Below, in pieces: positions 33,224-41,172 of a DNA stretch of 64,000 bases. The first letter of the stretch is position 1; every line of letters begins with the position of its first letter. Both the position numbers and the translations under genes were made by a program. The notes below the pieces were generated by a model. The model did not search any database and was not told the origin of the DNA. It was given only the letters and a program-made list of their open reading frames with translations. The DNA is from Falsiroseomonas sp046052145 (GTDB taxonomy: Bacteria > Pseudomonadota > Alphaproteobacteria > Acetobacterales > Acetobacteraceae): the NCBI GenBank assembly GCA_046052145.1, contig JBJOMW010000001.1:1-64000 (forward strand), read 5' to 3'.

Positions 33224-35140
33224 ATGGGAACCTATAACGACGTCAATCCCGCACCGCTCGACATGACGGGATGGAACACGATCTTCTTCGACGGCTTCAA
33301 CGGCACCTCGCTCGACCGCAATGAGTGGCCGATCACCTATGGCGGCTCCACCTACTGGAATGACGCCTTCCGCTGGAACAATGGCCAGCTCAGCGTCGGC
33401 GATGGCGCGCTCACCATCGGCATGGACCGCGCCGGGGATGGGCGCTGGGAAGTGGGCGGCCTGACCACCATGCCCTGGCAGGGCGCGCCAGAGGGGCTCG
33501 GCACCACATTCCAGTACGGCCGCGTCGAGATCCGCGCCAAGACCAGCGCCGAGATCGAGGGCGCCGGCCCCTGCTTCCTGCTCTGGCCCGCAGACAATAG
33601 CTGGCCGCCGGAGATCGACATCCTGGAAACGCCGAAAAGCGGCCAGGGCATGTTCACCGTGCACTATCCCGGCCCCGGCGGCGGCCAGGAGGGGCGCGGC
33701 TATGACAGCCAGTTCTTCGACCTCGATCACAGCCAGTGGCACACCTATGCGCTCGACTGGCTGCCCGACCGGCTCGTTCTCTATGTGGATGGGGTCAAGG
33801 TCGCCGAGACCACGGAGAACATCCCCGATATCCCGATGTCCGTCGGGCTGCAGGGCCATGTCGGCCGCGCCGATGATGGCTGGTACGGCTCGCCCAATGG
33901 CAGCGGCGTGAACAGCGTGGACATCGAGGTGGATTGGGTCCGGGTGTCGCAATTCTCCGGCGAGACCCCGCCGCCACCGCCGCCCCCCACGCCGACACCA
34001 ACGCCAACACCGACGCCAACACCGACGCCAACACCCACGCCGACACCCACCCCGGAGCCGACGCCGACGCCGGAGCCAACACCGACCCCGACGCCCACTC
34101 CGGCACCGACTCCGACGCCCACGCCGGCACCCACGCCGGCGCCGACACCAACGCCGACCCCGCCACCGCCCCCCACGCCGAGCGGCCTCGACGTCACCGG
34201 CACCGTGGGCGACGACACCATGGCCGGAGACACCACCGATGACCGCCTCAGTGGCGGCGCCGGGAATGACCGGCTCTCGGGCAAGGCGGGCGACGACATG
34301 CTCCTCGGCGGCGAGGGCCGCGACCGGCTGCTCGGCGGCGCGGGCGACGATTGGCTCGATGGCGGGGCGGGCGCCGATGTGCTTCGCGGCGGGGCGGACG
34401 ATGACCGCCTGATCACCGGCGCCGGCCGCGACACCGTGGTCTTCGGGGAGGGTGACGGCCAGGACCGCGTCGCCGACTTCACCCTCGGCGCCGACCGCAT
34501 CCGCCTGGCTGGCGGGTTGGAGCCGGAGGAGGTCAGCGCCGAGGTCACCACCGTGGACGGCACCGACGGCCTGCGTCTGGTGCTGCCCGACGGGGCGAGC
34601 CTGTTCCTGGCCGGCATCGGTGCAGCGACGGCGCGCGAGCTTGGCCTGATGGGCGAGTTCGCCGCCGGCCCGGCGCCCGCCCCGACCCCGACGCCCACAC
34701 CGACCCCAACGCCCACACCGACGCCGGCCCCCACACCGACGCCGCCCCCTGGTCCGGTCATCTCCGGCACGGCCGGCGATGATTGGCTGGCCGGCGGGGC
34801 CGGGGCCGACACGCTCAATGGCGGCGCGGGCAGCGACGACCTGCAGGGCAAGGCCGGTGACGATCTGCTGCGCGGCGGGCTCGACCATGACGGGCTGACC
34901 GGGGGCGCGGGGCGCGACATCTTCGCCTTCGCCCGCGGCGACGGGCCGGATTGGCTGGTGGACTTCACCCCGGGCGAGGACCGCCTGCGGCTCGAGGGCA
35001 TCACCGCCGGTGAGATCACCCAGCGCACCGAGCCGCGCTGGGAATATCAGGGCCTCGTCCTCGATCTCGGCCAGGGCGACGAGCTCTACCTCCAGGGCAT
35101 CACACGGCCCCTGACCTCGGCGGATATCGTCTTCGCCTGA
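33224..35140 (+). CDS. Family 16 glycoside hydrolase with RTX calcium-binding repeats
   Basis: A 638-residue protein. The GH16 beta-sandwich (about residues 1-247) has the catalytic motif E-x-D-x-x-E at 130-135 (EIDILE), so it probably cuts a beta-1,3 or beta-1,3/1,4 glucan or a similar polymer. A Pro-Thr linker (about 246-320) leads to a first set of GGxGxDxLx nonapeptides; a second Pro-Thr linker (34675-34755) leads to a second set. No signal peptide is visible, which together with RTX repeats points to type I secretion, with calcium folding the repeats outside. The start ATG has AGGAG about 11 bases upstream. It stands alone between two membrane-protein genes and proB. Confidence 0.9.
   Translation: MGTYNDVNPAPLDMTGWNTIFFDGFNGTSLDRNEWPITYGGSTYWNDAFRWNNGQLSVGDGALTIGMDRAGDGRWEVGGLTTMPWQGAPEGLGTTFQYGRVEIRAKTSAEIEGAGPCFLLWPADNSWPPEIDILETPKSGQGMFTVHYPGPGGGQEGRGYDSQFFDLDHSQWHTYALDWLPDRLVLYVDGVKVAETTENIPDIPMSVGLQGHVGRADDGWYGSPNGSGVNSVDIEVDWVRVSQFSGETPPPPPPPTPTPTPTPTPTPTPTPTPTPTPEPTPTPEPTPTPTPTPAPTPTPTPAPTPAPTPTPTPPPPPTPSGLDVTGTVGDDTMAGDTTDDRLSGGAGNDRLSGKAGDDMLLGGEGRDRLLGGAGDDWLDGGAGADVLRGGADDDRLITGAGRDTVVFGEGDGQDRVADFTLGADRIRLAGGLEPEEVSAEVTTVDGTDGLRLVLPDGASLFLAGIGAATARELGLMGEFAAGPAPAPTPTPTPTPTPTPTPAPTPTPPPGPVISGTAGDDWLAGGAGADTLNGGAGSDDLQGKAGDDLLRGGLDHDGLTGGAGRDIFAFARGDGPDWLVDFTPGEDRLRLEGITAGEITQRTEPRWEYQGLVLDLGQGDELYLQGITRPLTSADIVFA
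33985..34180 (+). repeat. Pro-Thr linker minisatellite (first)
   Basis: Reiterated CCGACGCCAACA-like 6- and 12-base units encode a PTPTPT... linker, with a few PEPT and PAPT variants. Low-complexity coding repeat inside the GH16-RTX gene; copy number could change by slippage. Confidence 0.9.
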
Positions 35141-35186
35141 GGATGAAAGGCGCAGCGGGGGGCAGCCGCCTCCCGCTGCCGCCGCA

Positions 35187-35250
35187 CTCGTGCCTCCAGC
35201 AACGGCGGGGCTCGTGCCTCCCGCAACGGCGGGGCTCGTGCTAGTTGCGG
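35187..35250 (+). repeat. 24-bp tandem repeat upstream of proB
   Basis: Two full copies, 35187-35210 and 35211-35234, differing at one position, and a partial third copy (CTCGTGCTAG). The unit begins CTCGTGCCTCC and ends AACGGCGGGG. In the frame of proB it would code PPATAGLV twice, but the preferred proB start lies after it. It may be a slippage product or a control region. Confidence 0.8.
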
Positions 35251-35255
35251 CTGCC

Positions 35256-36398
35256 ATGCAGACGGCCGCACCCTCCACCCCCGATCTCCGTACGGCGCGC
35301 CGCGTCGTGGTGAAGATCGGCTCCGCCCTCGTCGTGGATGAGCGCACGGCCACCCCGCGGGAGGGCTGGCTCGCCGGCGTCGCCGCTGATGTCGCCGCCA
35401 TGCGCGCGCGGGGGACGGAGGTGATCCTGGTCTCCTCCGGCGCCATCGCGCTGGCCCGCCGGGCGCTCGGCCTGACGCGCAAGAAGCTGAAGCTGGAAGA
35501 AAAGCAGGCCGCCGCCGCGGTCGGGCAGATCCGCCTGGCCGGCGCCTGGGCCACGGCGCTCTCGGGCGTCGGGCTCAATGCCGCGCAGCTGCTGCTGACG
35601 CTCGAAGACAGCGAGGATCGCCGGCGCTACCTGAACGCGCGCGCGACCCTCGGCACGCTGCTCTCGCTCGGCTGCATCCCCGTCATCAACGAGAACGACA
35701 CGGTTGCCACCGCGGAGATCCGCTTCGGTGACAATGACCGGCTTGCCGCCCGCGTCGCGGAGATGGTGGAGGCCGATGCGCTGGTGCTGCTGTCCGACAT
35801 TGACGGGCTCTACACCGCCGATCCGCGCCGCGATCCCGCCGCGCAACACCTCGGTACCGTCGAGCATGTCACCGACGAGATCATGGCGATGGGGGGCGAG
35901 CCGCCGCCCGGCTATTCCTCGGGCGGCATGCGGACGAAGCTGATCGCGGCCCGCATCGCCACCGGCGCGGGGTGTGCGATGGCGATCGCGCTCGGCAAGC
36001 AGGACCGTCCGCTGGCCGCGATGGAACAGGGCGCGCGCTGCACCTGGTTCCTGCCCGAGCCGACGGGGCGGTCCGCGCGGAAACGCTGGATCGCGGGGAG
36101 CCTCGCGCCGCTCGGCGCGCTGGTGGTGGATGACGGCGCGGCGCGTGCGCTGGCGCGCGGCTCCTCCCTGCTGCCGGCGGGCGTGCGCGCGGTGGAGGGC
36201 GAGTTCCGCCGCGGCGACCCGGTCAGTGTGCGCGATCAGGCAGGAGCGGAGCTGGCGCGCGGCCTGTCGGCCTATGATTCCGCCGATGCCGCGAAGATCG
36301 CCGGCCACCGCAGCGACGAGCTGGAGGAGATTCTGGGCTGGCGCGGCCGCGACGAGGTCATCCACCGTGACGACCTGGTGCTGCTGACCACCGCCTGA
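35256..36398 (+). CDS. proB: Glutamate 5-kinase
   Basis: A 380-residue enzyme that phosphorylates glutamate, the first step of proline synthesis in the cytoplasm. The amino acid kinase domain has VVVKIGSALV, VILVSSGAIALARR, VINENDTVAT and SDIDGLYTADPR, and the C-terminal PUA domain begins near GALVVDDGAARAL. I chose the ATG at 35256; no ribosome binding site is clear, and an in-frame ATG at 35190 would add residues encoded by a 24-bp tandem repeat. proA starts 72 bases after its stop. Proline feedback inhibition is known for the family. Confidence 0.93.
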   Translation: MQTAAPSTPDLRTARRVVVKIGSALVVDERTATPREGWLAGVAADVAAMRARGTEVILVSSGAIALARRALGLTRKKLKLEEKQAAAAVGQIRLAGAWATALSGVGLNAAQLLLTLEDSEDRRRYLNARATLGTLLSLGCIPVINENDTVATAEIRFGDNDRLAARVAEMVEADALVLLSDIDGLYTADPRRDPAAQHLGTVEHVTDEIMAMGGEPPPGYSSGGMRTKLIAARIATGAGCAMAIALGKQDRPLAAMEQGARCTWFLPEPTGRSARKRWIAGSLAPLGALVVDDGAARALARGSSLLPAGVRAVEGEFRRGDPVSVRDQAGAELARGLSAYDSADAAKIAGHRSDELEEILGWRGRDEVIHRDDLVLLTTA

Positions 36399-36470
36399 CG
36401 ACCGCCACGGCGATGCGCGCTTCCCCTGCGAGGGGGCTGCGCGCTACGCCTATGCCGCCGAGGATCCCCG

Positions 36471-37736
36471 ATGACCGCCCTCTCCGACGAGACCGCCCGC
36501 CTGCTGGACACCGCCGCGCGCGCCGCGCGGGACGCCGCGCATAAGCTGGCCGTCGCACCGCGGGCGCAGAAGGATGCCGCGCTCGCCGCCGCGGCCACCG
36601 CGCTCCGCGCACGGAGCGATGCGCTGATCGCTGCCAATGCCGCGGACCTCGCCGCCGCGACCGAGCTCAGCGCCGCCTATCGCGACCGGCTGACACTGAC
36701 ACCGGCGCGCATCGAGGCGATGGCGAAGGGGCTCGAGGAGATCGCCGCCCTGCCCGATCCGGTCGGCCGCGTGCTGACCGAATGGACGCGCCCCAACGGC
36801 CTCGTGATCAAGCGCGTCGCGCAGCCGATCGGCGTTGTCGGCATGATCTATGAAAGCCGCCCGAACGTGACCGCGGATGCCGGTGGCCTTTGCCTGAAGG
36901 CGGGCAGCGCGGTGATCCTGCGCGGGGGCAAGGAAAGCCTGCGATCCTCGCTCGCGATCCATGCCTGCATGGCCGAAGGGCTGCGTGCCGCGGGCCTGCC
37001 GGAGGCCGCGGTGCAGGTCGCACCCACCGCCGATCGCGCCTTCGTCGCCGCGATGCTCCGCGCCGCGGGGCTGATTGACCTCATCGTGCCGCGCGGCGGC
37101 AAGGGGCTGGTGCTGCGCGTGATGGAAGAAGCGCGCGTGCCCGTCCTCGCCCATGCCGAGGGGCTCTGCCACACCTATGTCCACGCCGCCGCCGACCCCG
37201 CCATGGCGCGCAGCATCGTGGCGAATGCCAAGATGCGCCGCACCGGCATCTGCGGCGCGACCGAGACGCTGCTGGTGGATGCCGCCATCGCGCCCACGCT
37301 GCTGCCCGCCATCATCGCCGACCTTGCCTCGCTCGGCTGCCGCTTCAAGGCCGATGACCGCGCGCGCGCCATCGTGCCCGGCCTCGATGCCGCCACAGCG
37401 GAGGATTTCCGGACCGAATGGTTGGACGCGATCCTGTCCGTGAAGGTGGTGGATGGCGTGGATGATGCGCTCGAGCACATCCGCGTCCATGGCTCCGAAC
37501 ATACGGAAGCGATCATCACCGAGGATGCGGCGGTGGCGCAGCATTTCCTCGACCGGCTCGGCTCGGCCGTCGGGATGTGGAATGCCTCCACGCAGTTCTG
37601 CGATGGCGGCGAATTCGGCTTCGGCGCGGAGATCGGCATCGCCACGGGCCGGCTGCATGCGCGCGGCCCGGTCGGGCTCGAGCAGCTCTGCACCTATCGC
37701 TACCAGGTGATCGGCACCGGCCAGACGCGGACATGA
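36471..37736 (+). CDS. proA: Gamma-glutamyl phosphate reductase
   Basis: A 421-residue aldehyde-dehydrogenase-fold enzyme that reduces glutamyl 5-phosphate with NADPH, the second step of proline synthesis. The catalytic cysteine is C261 in TGICGATETLLVD; PIGVVGMIYESRPNVTADA and GGKESLRSS are family-typical. With proB just upstream it forms the pathway pair. A serial-hairpin repeat begins 6 bases after its stop. Confidence 0.96.
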   Translation: MTALSDETARLLDTAARAARDAAHKLAVAPRAQKDAALAAAATALRARSDALIAANAADLAAATELSAAYRDRLTLTPARIEAMAKGLEEIAALPDPVGRVLTEWTRPNGLVIKRVAQPIGVVGMIYESRPNVTADAGGLCLKAGSAVILRGGKESLRSSLAIHACMAEGLRAAGLPEAAVQVAPTADRAFVAAMLRAAGLIDLIVPRGGKGLVLRVMEEARVPVLAHAEGLCHTYVHAAADPAMARSIVANAKMRRTGICGATETLLVDAAIAPTLLPAIIADLASLGCRFKADDRARAIVPGLDAATAEDFRTEWLDAILSVKVVDGVDDALEHIRVHGSEHTEAIITEDAAVAQHFLDRLGSAVGMWNASTQFCDGGEFGFGAEIGIATGRLHARGPVGLEQLCTYRYQVIGTGQTRT

Positions 37737-37742
37737 TATGGA

Positions 37743-37856
37743 GCGCACGAAGGCTTCGCCTTCGCGCCCCTCAGACGCCGGGCGGGCCGCATCCGCGGCC
37801 CTTGGCTTCGCCGCACTTGCGGCGGCGGTCATTCGGCCGCTCGGCCCTTTGGGCCG
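37743..37856 (+). repeat. Dispersed serial-hairpin element, copy B
   Basis: It starts just after the proA stop. Hairpins: 748-753/759-764 (CGAAGG with CCTTCG), 784-790/795-801 (GGGCCGC with GCGGCCC, loop ATCC), 809-814/819-824 (CGCCGC with GCGGCG), 825-830/835-840 (GCGGTC with GGCCGC, one G-T pair, loop ATTC) and 842-847/851-856 (CGGCCC with GGGCCG), all within 37-kb numbering. The core is CCCCTCAGACGCCGGGCG (37767-37784). Stem sequences differ from copy A but pairing is kept. Confidence 0.8.
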
Positions 37857-37898
37857 CCGGTTGGAGTTTCGTGCGGTGCACAGGAGGAGGACGGGGCC

Positions 37899-38198
37899 AT
37901 GCCCGCCTACATCATCGTGAACATCGAGGTCACGGATGCGGAGGGCTTCGCACGCTACCGCGACGCCGTCCCCCCGCTGATCGCCAAGCATGGCGGGCGC
38001 TATCTGGTCCGCGGCGGCAAGCTGGAGGTGCGGGAAGGTGCGCCAGGCTGGCAGCGCCTTGTCGTGCTGGAGTTCCCCTCCCTCGCTGCGGCGCACGGCT
38101 TCTACGACGACCCCGACTATGCGCCGCTGCTGGCGCTGCGCCTGGCCACCACCAACAGCCAGATGGTGATGGTCGAGGGCCCCACCCCACCCGTATGA
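37899..38198 (+). CDS. DUF1330 domain protein
   Basis: A 99-residue protein of the DUF1330 family, an alpha/beta dimeric ferredoxin-like fold of unknown function (MPAYIIVNIEVTDAEGFARY, GGRYLVRGG, and a tail with EGP). GGAGGAGG lies in front of the ATG. It is inserted between proA and nadD, and its stop lies one base before the nadD start. Its role is unknown. Confidence 0.85.
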   Translation: MPAYIIVNIEVTDAEGFARYRDAVPPLIAKHGGRYLVRGGKLEVREGAPGWQRLVVLEFPSLAAAHGFYDDPDYAPLLALRLATTNSQMVMVEGPTPPV

Positions 38199-38199
38199 C

Positions 38200-38922
38200 A
38201 TGGCGCCCCACCCCGACCGGCCGCCCGTGCCAGCGATGACGCTGAACCACCGCGGCGACCGCCGGACGCGGCGGATCGGGCTGCTCGGCGGCAGCTTCAA
38301 CCCTGCCCATGACGGCCACCGCCATGTGGCGGAAGCGGTGCGGCGCGCGCTCCGGCTCGATGAGGTCTGGCTGCTGGTCTCGCCCGGCAACCCGCTGAAG
38401 CCGCGGGCCGGCATGGCGCCCTTCTCGGAGCGGCTCGCCTCCGCGCGGCGGGTCGCGGATGGGCGGCGGGTGATCGCGACAGGCATCGAGGCCGCGCTCG
38501 GCACCACCTACACGCTCGACACGCTGGCCGCGCTGCGCCGGCGCTTTCCCCGCGCGCGCTTCGTCTTCGTGATCGGCGCCGACAATCTGGTGCAGCTGCC
38601 CCGCTGGGCCGGCTGGGCGCGGCTGGCGGCCGACACGCCGCTCGCGGTGCTGCCGCGCCCGGGCTGGACGCGGCGCGCCCTGGCCGGTCAGGCGGCACGG
38701 CGGCTGGCGCGGCACCGGCGATCGCCGGGCGCGCTGCTGGCCGGTCCCGCCCCGGCCCACGCGCCCTGGTGCTTCGTGCCGGCGGCGGAGCACCCGGCCT
38801 CTGCCACCGCGATCCGCGCGGCGGCCGCGGCCGCAGGTGTGGCCGCGCTGCCGCGCCCGGCCCCTCGTCGCACCGCCCGCGAACCGACGCAGATGCAGAC
38901 GGCAGCGGCGGCTGCTACTTGA
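38200..38922 (+). CDS. nadD: Nicotinate-nucleotide adenylyltransferase
   Basis: A 240-residue nucleotidyltransferase that makes deamido-NAD from nicotinate mononucleotide and ATP; NadE at 2512 then amidates it. The HxGH-type motif is GLLGGSFNPAHDGH, followed by ETERL-like SERLASARRVADG and FVIGADNLVQLPRW. The C-terminus is extended and Ala-rich compared with E. coli NadD. The start at 38200 is next to the preceding stop; an ATG at 38236 is an alternative, giving 228 residues and placing the motif nearer the N-terminus. Confidence 0.93.
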   Translation: MAPHPDRPPVPAMTLNHRGDRRTRRIGLLGGSFNPAHDGHRHVAEAVRRALRLDEVWLLVSPGNPLKPRAGMAPFSERLASARRVADGRRVIATGIEAALGTTYTLDTLAALRRRFPRARFVFVIGADNLVQLPRWAGWARLAADTPLAVLPRPGWTRRALAGQAARRLARHRRSPGALLAGPAPAHAPWCFVPAAEHPASATAIRAAAAAAGVAALPRPAPRRTAREPTQMQTAAAAAT

Positions 38923-38930
38923 TACCTCAG

Positions 38931-39965
38931 GTGAATCGACAGGAGGCGGCCATAGCCCGCACGCCAAAGACGACAGCGGACGCGACCACCAGCGCCCGCA
39001 AGGCTCCCGCCAAGGCGAAGCCCGCCGCAGCCAAGGCCAAGCCAGCGGCGAAGCCCGTGGCGAAGGCCCCGGCGAAGGCTGGCCCCAAGGCCGCCGCGAA
39101 GCCGACCACAAAGCCCAAGGCCACCGCGAAGGCTGCGCCGAAGCCGGCAGCGAAGACCCCGGCCAAGGCTGCCCCCAAGGCCGCTGCGAAGCCGGCGGCC
39201 AAGCTGGCCACAAAGGCGACCGCGAAGCCCAAGGCCACCGCGAAGGCCGCGCCGAAGTCGGCGCCGAAGGCCGCGTCCAAGGCTGCTCCCAAGGCGGCGT
39301 CGAAGCCCAAGGCCGCCGCGAAGGTCGCGCCGAAGCCGGCACCGAAGGCCGCGTCCAAGGCTGCGCCCAAGGCGGCGGCGAGGCCCAAGGCCGCCGCGAA
39401 GGCCGCGCCGAAGCCGGCAGCCAAGGCGGCCGCGAAGCCGAAGGCGACGCCACAGCTCAAGGCCTCGGCCGCCGCCGCGGCCAAGCGCGACGCCGCGCCC
39501 GCCGCGCCGCGCCCCGTCCGCAGCCCGCGCGCCCGCGCGCCGAAGGTTGCCCCGGCCCTGCTGGACCGCCTGGTCGCCGCCGCGTCCAAGAGCCTCGAGG
39601 ACGACAAGGCCGAGAACATCGTCGTGCTCGATGTCACCGGCCGCGCCGACTACGCAGACCGGCTGGTGATCGCGACGGGCCTCGCCGACCGGCAGATCAC
39701 CGCCATGGCGACGCATCTGCAGGACGCCTTCGAGAAGGAAGGGCTAAAGCTCCGCCGCGACGCCATCCAGGGCTCGCCCGAATGGGTGCTGATCGACGCT
39801 GGCGACCTGGTCGTCCATCTGTTCAAGCCCGAAGCGCGCGGCCTCTACGCGCTCGAGCGGATGTGGGGCCCGGACAGCCCCGCCCCGGACGCCCCGCAGG
39901 ACCAGACGCCGCTGCCCGATGACGGCTTCGGCGGCTCTACCGCGACGGAAGACGACGACGAGTAG
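38931..39965 (+). CDS. rsfS: Ribosome silencing factor RsfS with long histone-like N-terminal tail
   Basis: The last about 115 residues are a normal RsfS/DUF143 domain (LLDRLVAAASKSLEDDKAENIVVLDV, YADRLVIATGLADRQI and GSPEWVLIDAGDLVVHLF), which binds the large ribosomal subunit protein L14 and blocks subunit joining. Before it lie about 190 residues of Lys-Ala-Pro repeats like those of histone H1 or AlgP, an unusual addition for this family. The start is uncertain: GTG 38931 (8 bases after the nadD stop) has no SD, whereas AGGAGG at 38941-38946 points to ATA at 38952, also in frame. A short acidic tail ends the protein. Confidence 0.9.
   Translation: MNRQEAAIARTPKTTADATTSARKAPAKAKPAAAKAKPAAKPVAKAPAKAGPKAAAKPTTKPKATAKAAPKPAAKTPAKAAPKAAAKPAAKLATKATAKPKATAKAAPKSAPKAASKAAPKAASKPKAAAKVAPKPAPKAASKAAPKAAARPKAAAKAAPKPAAKAAAKPKATPQLKASAAAAAKRDAAPAAPRPVRSPRARAPKVAPALLDRLVAAASKSLEDDKAENIVVLDVTGRADYADRLVIATGLADRQITAMATHLQDAFEKEGLKLRRDAIQGSPEWVLIDAGDLVVHLFKPEARGLYALERMWGPDSPAPDAPQDQTPLPDDGFGGSTATEDDDE
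38985..39480 (+). repeat. Lys-Ala-Pro coding minisatellite in rsfS
   Basis: Reiterated units such as AAGGCCGCGCCGAAGCCG (18 bases and longer composites) encode KAAPKP/AKAAPKAASK arrays. At least two larger blocks are duplicated nearly exactly (around 39100-39200 and 39230-39430). It makes a highly basic unstructured domain. Confidence 0.85.
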
Positions 39966-40428
39966 GATCGGCATCGTCGCGGTCGGGCGCCTGAAGCCGG
40001 GGCCCGAGCGCGACCTTTATGACCACTACGCCGCCCGCCTGCGCCCGCCGCCCATGGTGACCGAGATCGCCGAGGCGCGGGGCAGTGCAGCGGAAGTGCG
40101 CCGGCGTGAGGCGGCGGCGATCCTCGCCGCCGTGCCGGAGGGCGCGGTCCTCGCCGCGCTTGACCTCGGCGGCGACCAGCCGGGCAGCGAGGCCTTCGCC
40201 GCGCTGTTAGAACGCTGGGGTGCGACCGGCAAGCCCATCATCTTCGTGATCGGCGGGGCGGAGGGTCTCGACCCGGCGGTGACGGCGCGCTCGGCGCTGC
40301 GGCTTTCGCTCGGGCCGATGACCTGGCCGCATTTCCTGGTGCGCGGGATGCTGGCGGAACAGCTCTACCGCGCGCAGGCGATCCGGCAGAACCACCCCTA
40401 TCACCGCGCCTGGCGGCCAGACCGATAA
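39919..40428 (+). CDS. rlmH: 23S rRNA (pseudouridine1915-N3)-methyltransferase
   Basis: A SPOUT methyltransferase that modifies pseudouridine 1915 of 23S rRNA in the assembled ribosome. The family pattern IGIVAVGRLKPGPERDLYDHYAARL, GKPIIFVIGGAEGLD and the C-terminal RGMLAEQLYRAQAIRQNHPYHR is complete. From the ATG at 39919 it has 169 residues, about 14 more than the usual 155, and overlaps rsfS by 47 bases. No ATG stands at the expected family start near 39958-39967, where an ACG follows GGAAG; the true start may be non-AUG. Confidence 0.93.
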   Translation: MTASAALPRRKTTTSRIGIVAVGRLKPGPERDLYDHYAARLRPPPMVTEIAEARGSAAEVRRREAAAILAAVPEGAVLAALDLGGDQPGSEAFAALLERWGATGKPIIFVIGGAEGLDPAVTARSALRLSLGPMTWPHFLVRGMLAEQLYRAQAIRQNHPYHRAWRPDR

Positions 40429-40500
40429 ACCCTCCCGCGTATCGGCCGGACAGGGTTAGGTTCTCCCCATGGGCAACGCAGCACGGAACCGAGACGCATC

Positions 40501-41172
40501 ATGACCCTCCTGATCCTCGCCGCCGCCCTCTGGGTCTTCGTGCATGTCGGCATCTCCGGCACGCGGCTGCGCGATACCGCCGTCGCGCAGCTCGGCGAGG
40601 GGCGCTTCATGCTGGCCTTCTCGATCGGCTCCGTCGTCTCGATCGTGCTGCTGGTGCTGGCCTGGCGGGGGGCGGAGACCAGCTTCCTCTGGGCGGCGCC
40701 CGCCTGGCTGCGCTGGATCCTGGCCGTGCTGATGCTACCGGCCTTCGTGCTGTTCATGGCCTCTCACAAGCGCAACCCGACGGCCGTCGGCAACAAGGGG
40801 CTCGGCGAGGAGCCGCGCGGCATCCAGCGCGTCACGCGCCACCCGATGCTGATGTCCTTCGCGCTCTGGGCGCTGGTGCATGTGATCGGCAATGGCGACG
40901 CGGCGAGCCTGGTGTTCTTCGGCGCCTTCCTGGTGACCGCGGTGGCGGGCATGCCGTCCATCGACGCCAAGCTGGCGCGGCGGCATGGCGCAGCGTGGCA
41001 AGGCTTCGCCGCCAAGACCTCGATCCTGCCCTTCGGTGCGATCCTGGCCGGGCGCAACCGGCTGGTGCTGGCCGAGATCGGCTGGATGCCGCCGGTCATC
41101 GGCTTCGTGCTCTGGGCCGCGCTGCTGCATTTCCACCGCGGCATCTTCGGCGTGCCCGCGTTGATACCTTGA
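40501..41172 (+). CDS. NnrU-family inner membrane protein
   Basis: A 223-residue membrane protein with five or six hydrophobic segments, such as FVHVGISGTRLRD, FMLAFSIGSVVSIVLLVL and MPPVIGFVLWAALLHF. The block GIQRVTRHPMLMSFALWALVH is the NnrU/isoprenylcysteine-methyltransferase-like signature. NnrU was found near denitrification genes but its function is not known; no denitrification genes are near here. The stop codon runs straight into a repeat element. Confidence 0.88.
   Translation: MTLLILAAALWVFVHVGISGTRLRDTAVAQLGEGRFMLAFSIGSVVSIVLLVLAWRGAETSFLWAAPAWLRWILAVLMLPAFVLFMASHKRNPTAVGNKGLGEEPRGIQRVTRHPMLMSFALWALVHVIGNGDAASLVFFGAFLVTAVAGMPSIDAKLARRHGAAWQGFAAKTSILPFGAILAGRNRLVLAEIGWMPPVIGFVLWAALLHFHRGIFGVPALIP

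Noticed and set aside
33985..34180. CRISPR-like array
   Set aside because: The repeats are short coding units for Pro-Thr linkers without spacers.
33134..35578. 814-codon minus-strand frame opposite the GH16-RTX gene
   Set aside because: Shadow; its Gly-rich part is the complement of the Pro-Thr linkers and RTX repeats.
38985..39480. Intergenic satellite or CRISPR-like array
   Set aside because: Continuous reading frame encodes Lys-Ala-Pro repeats joined to an RsfS domain.
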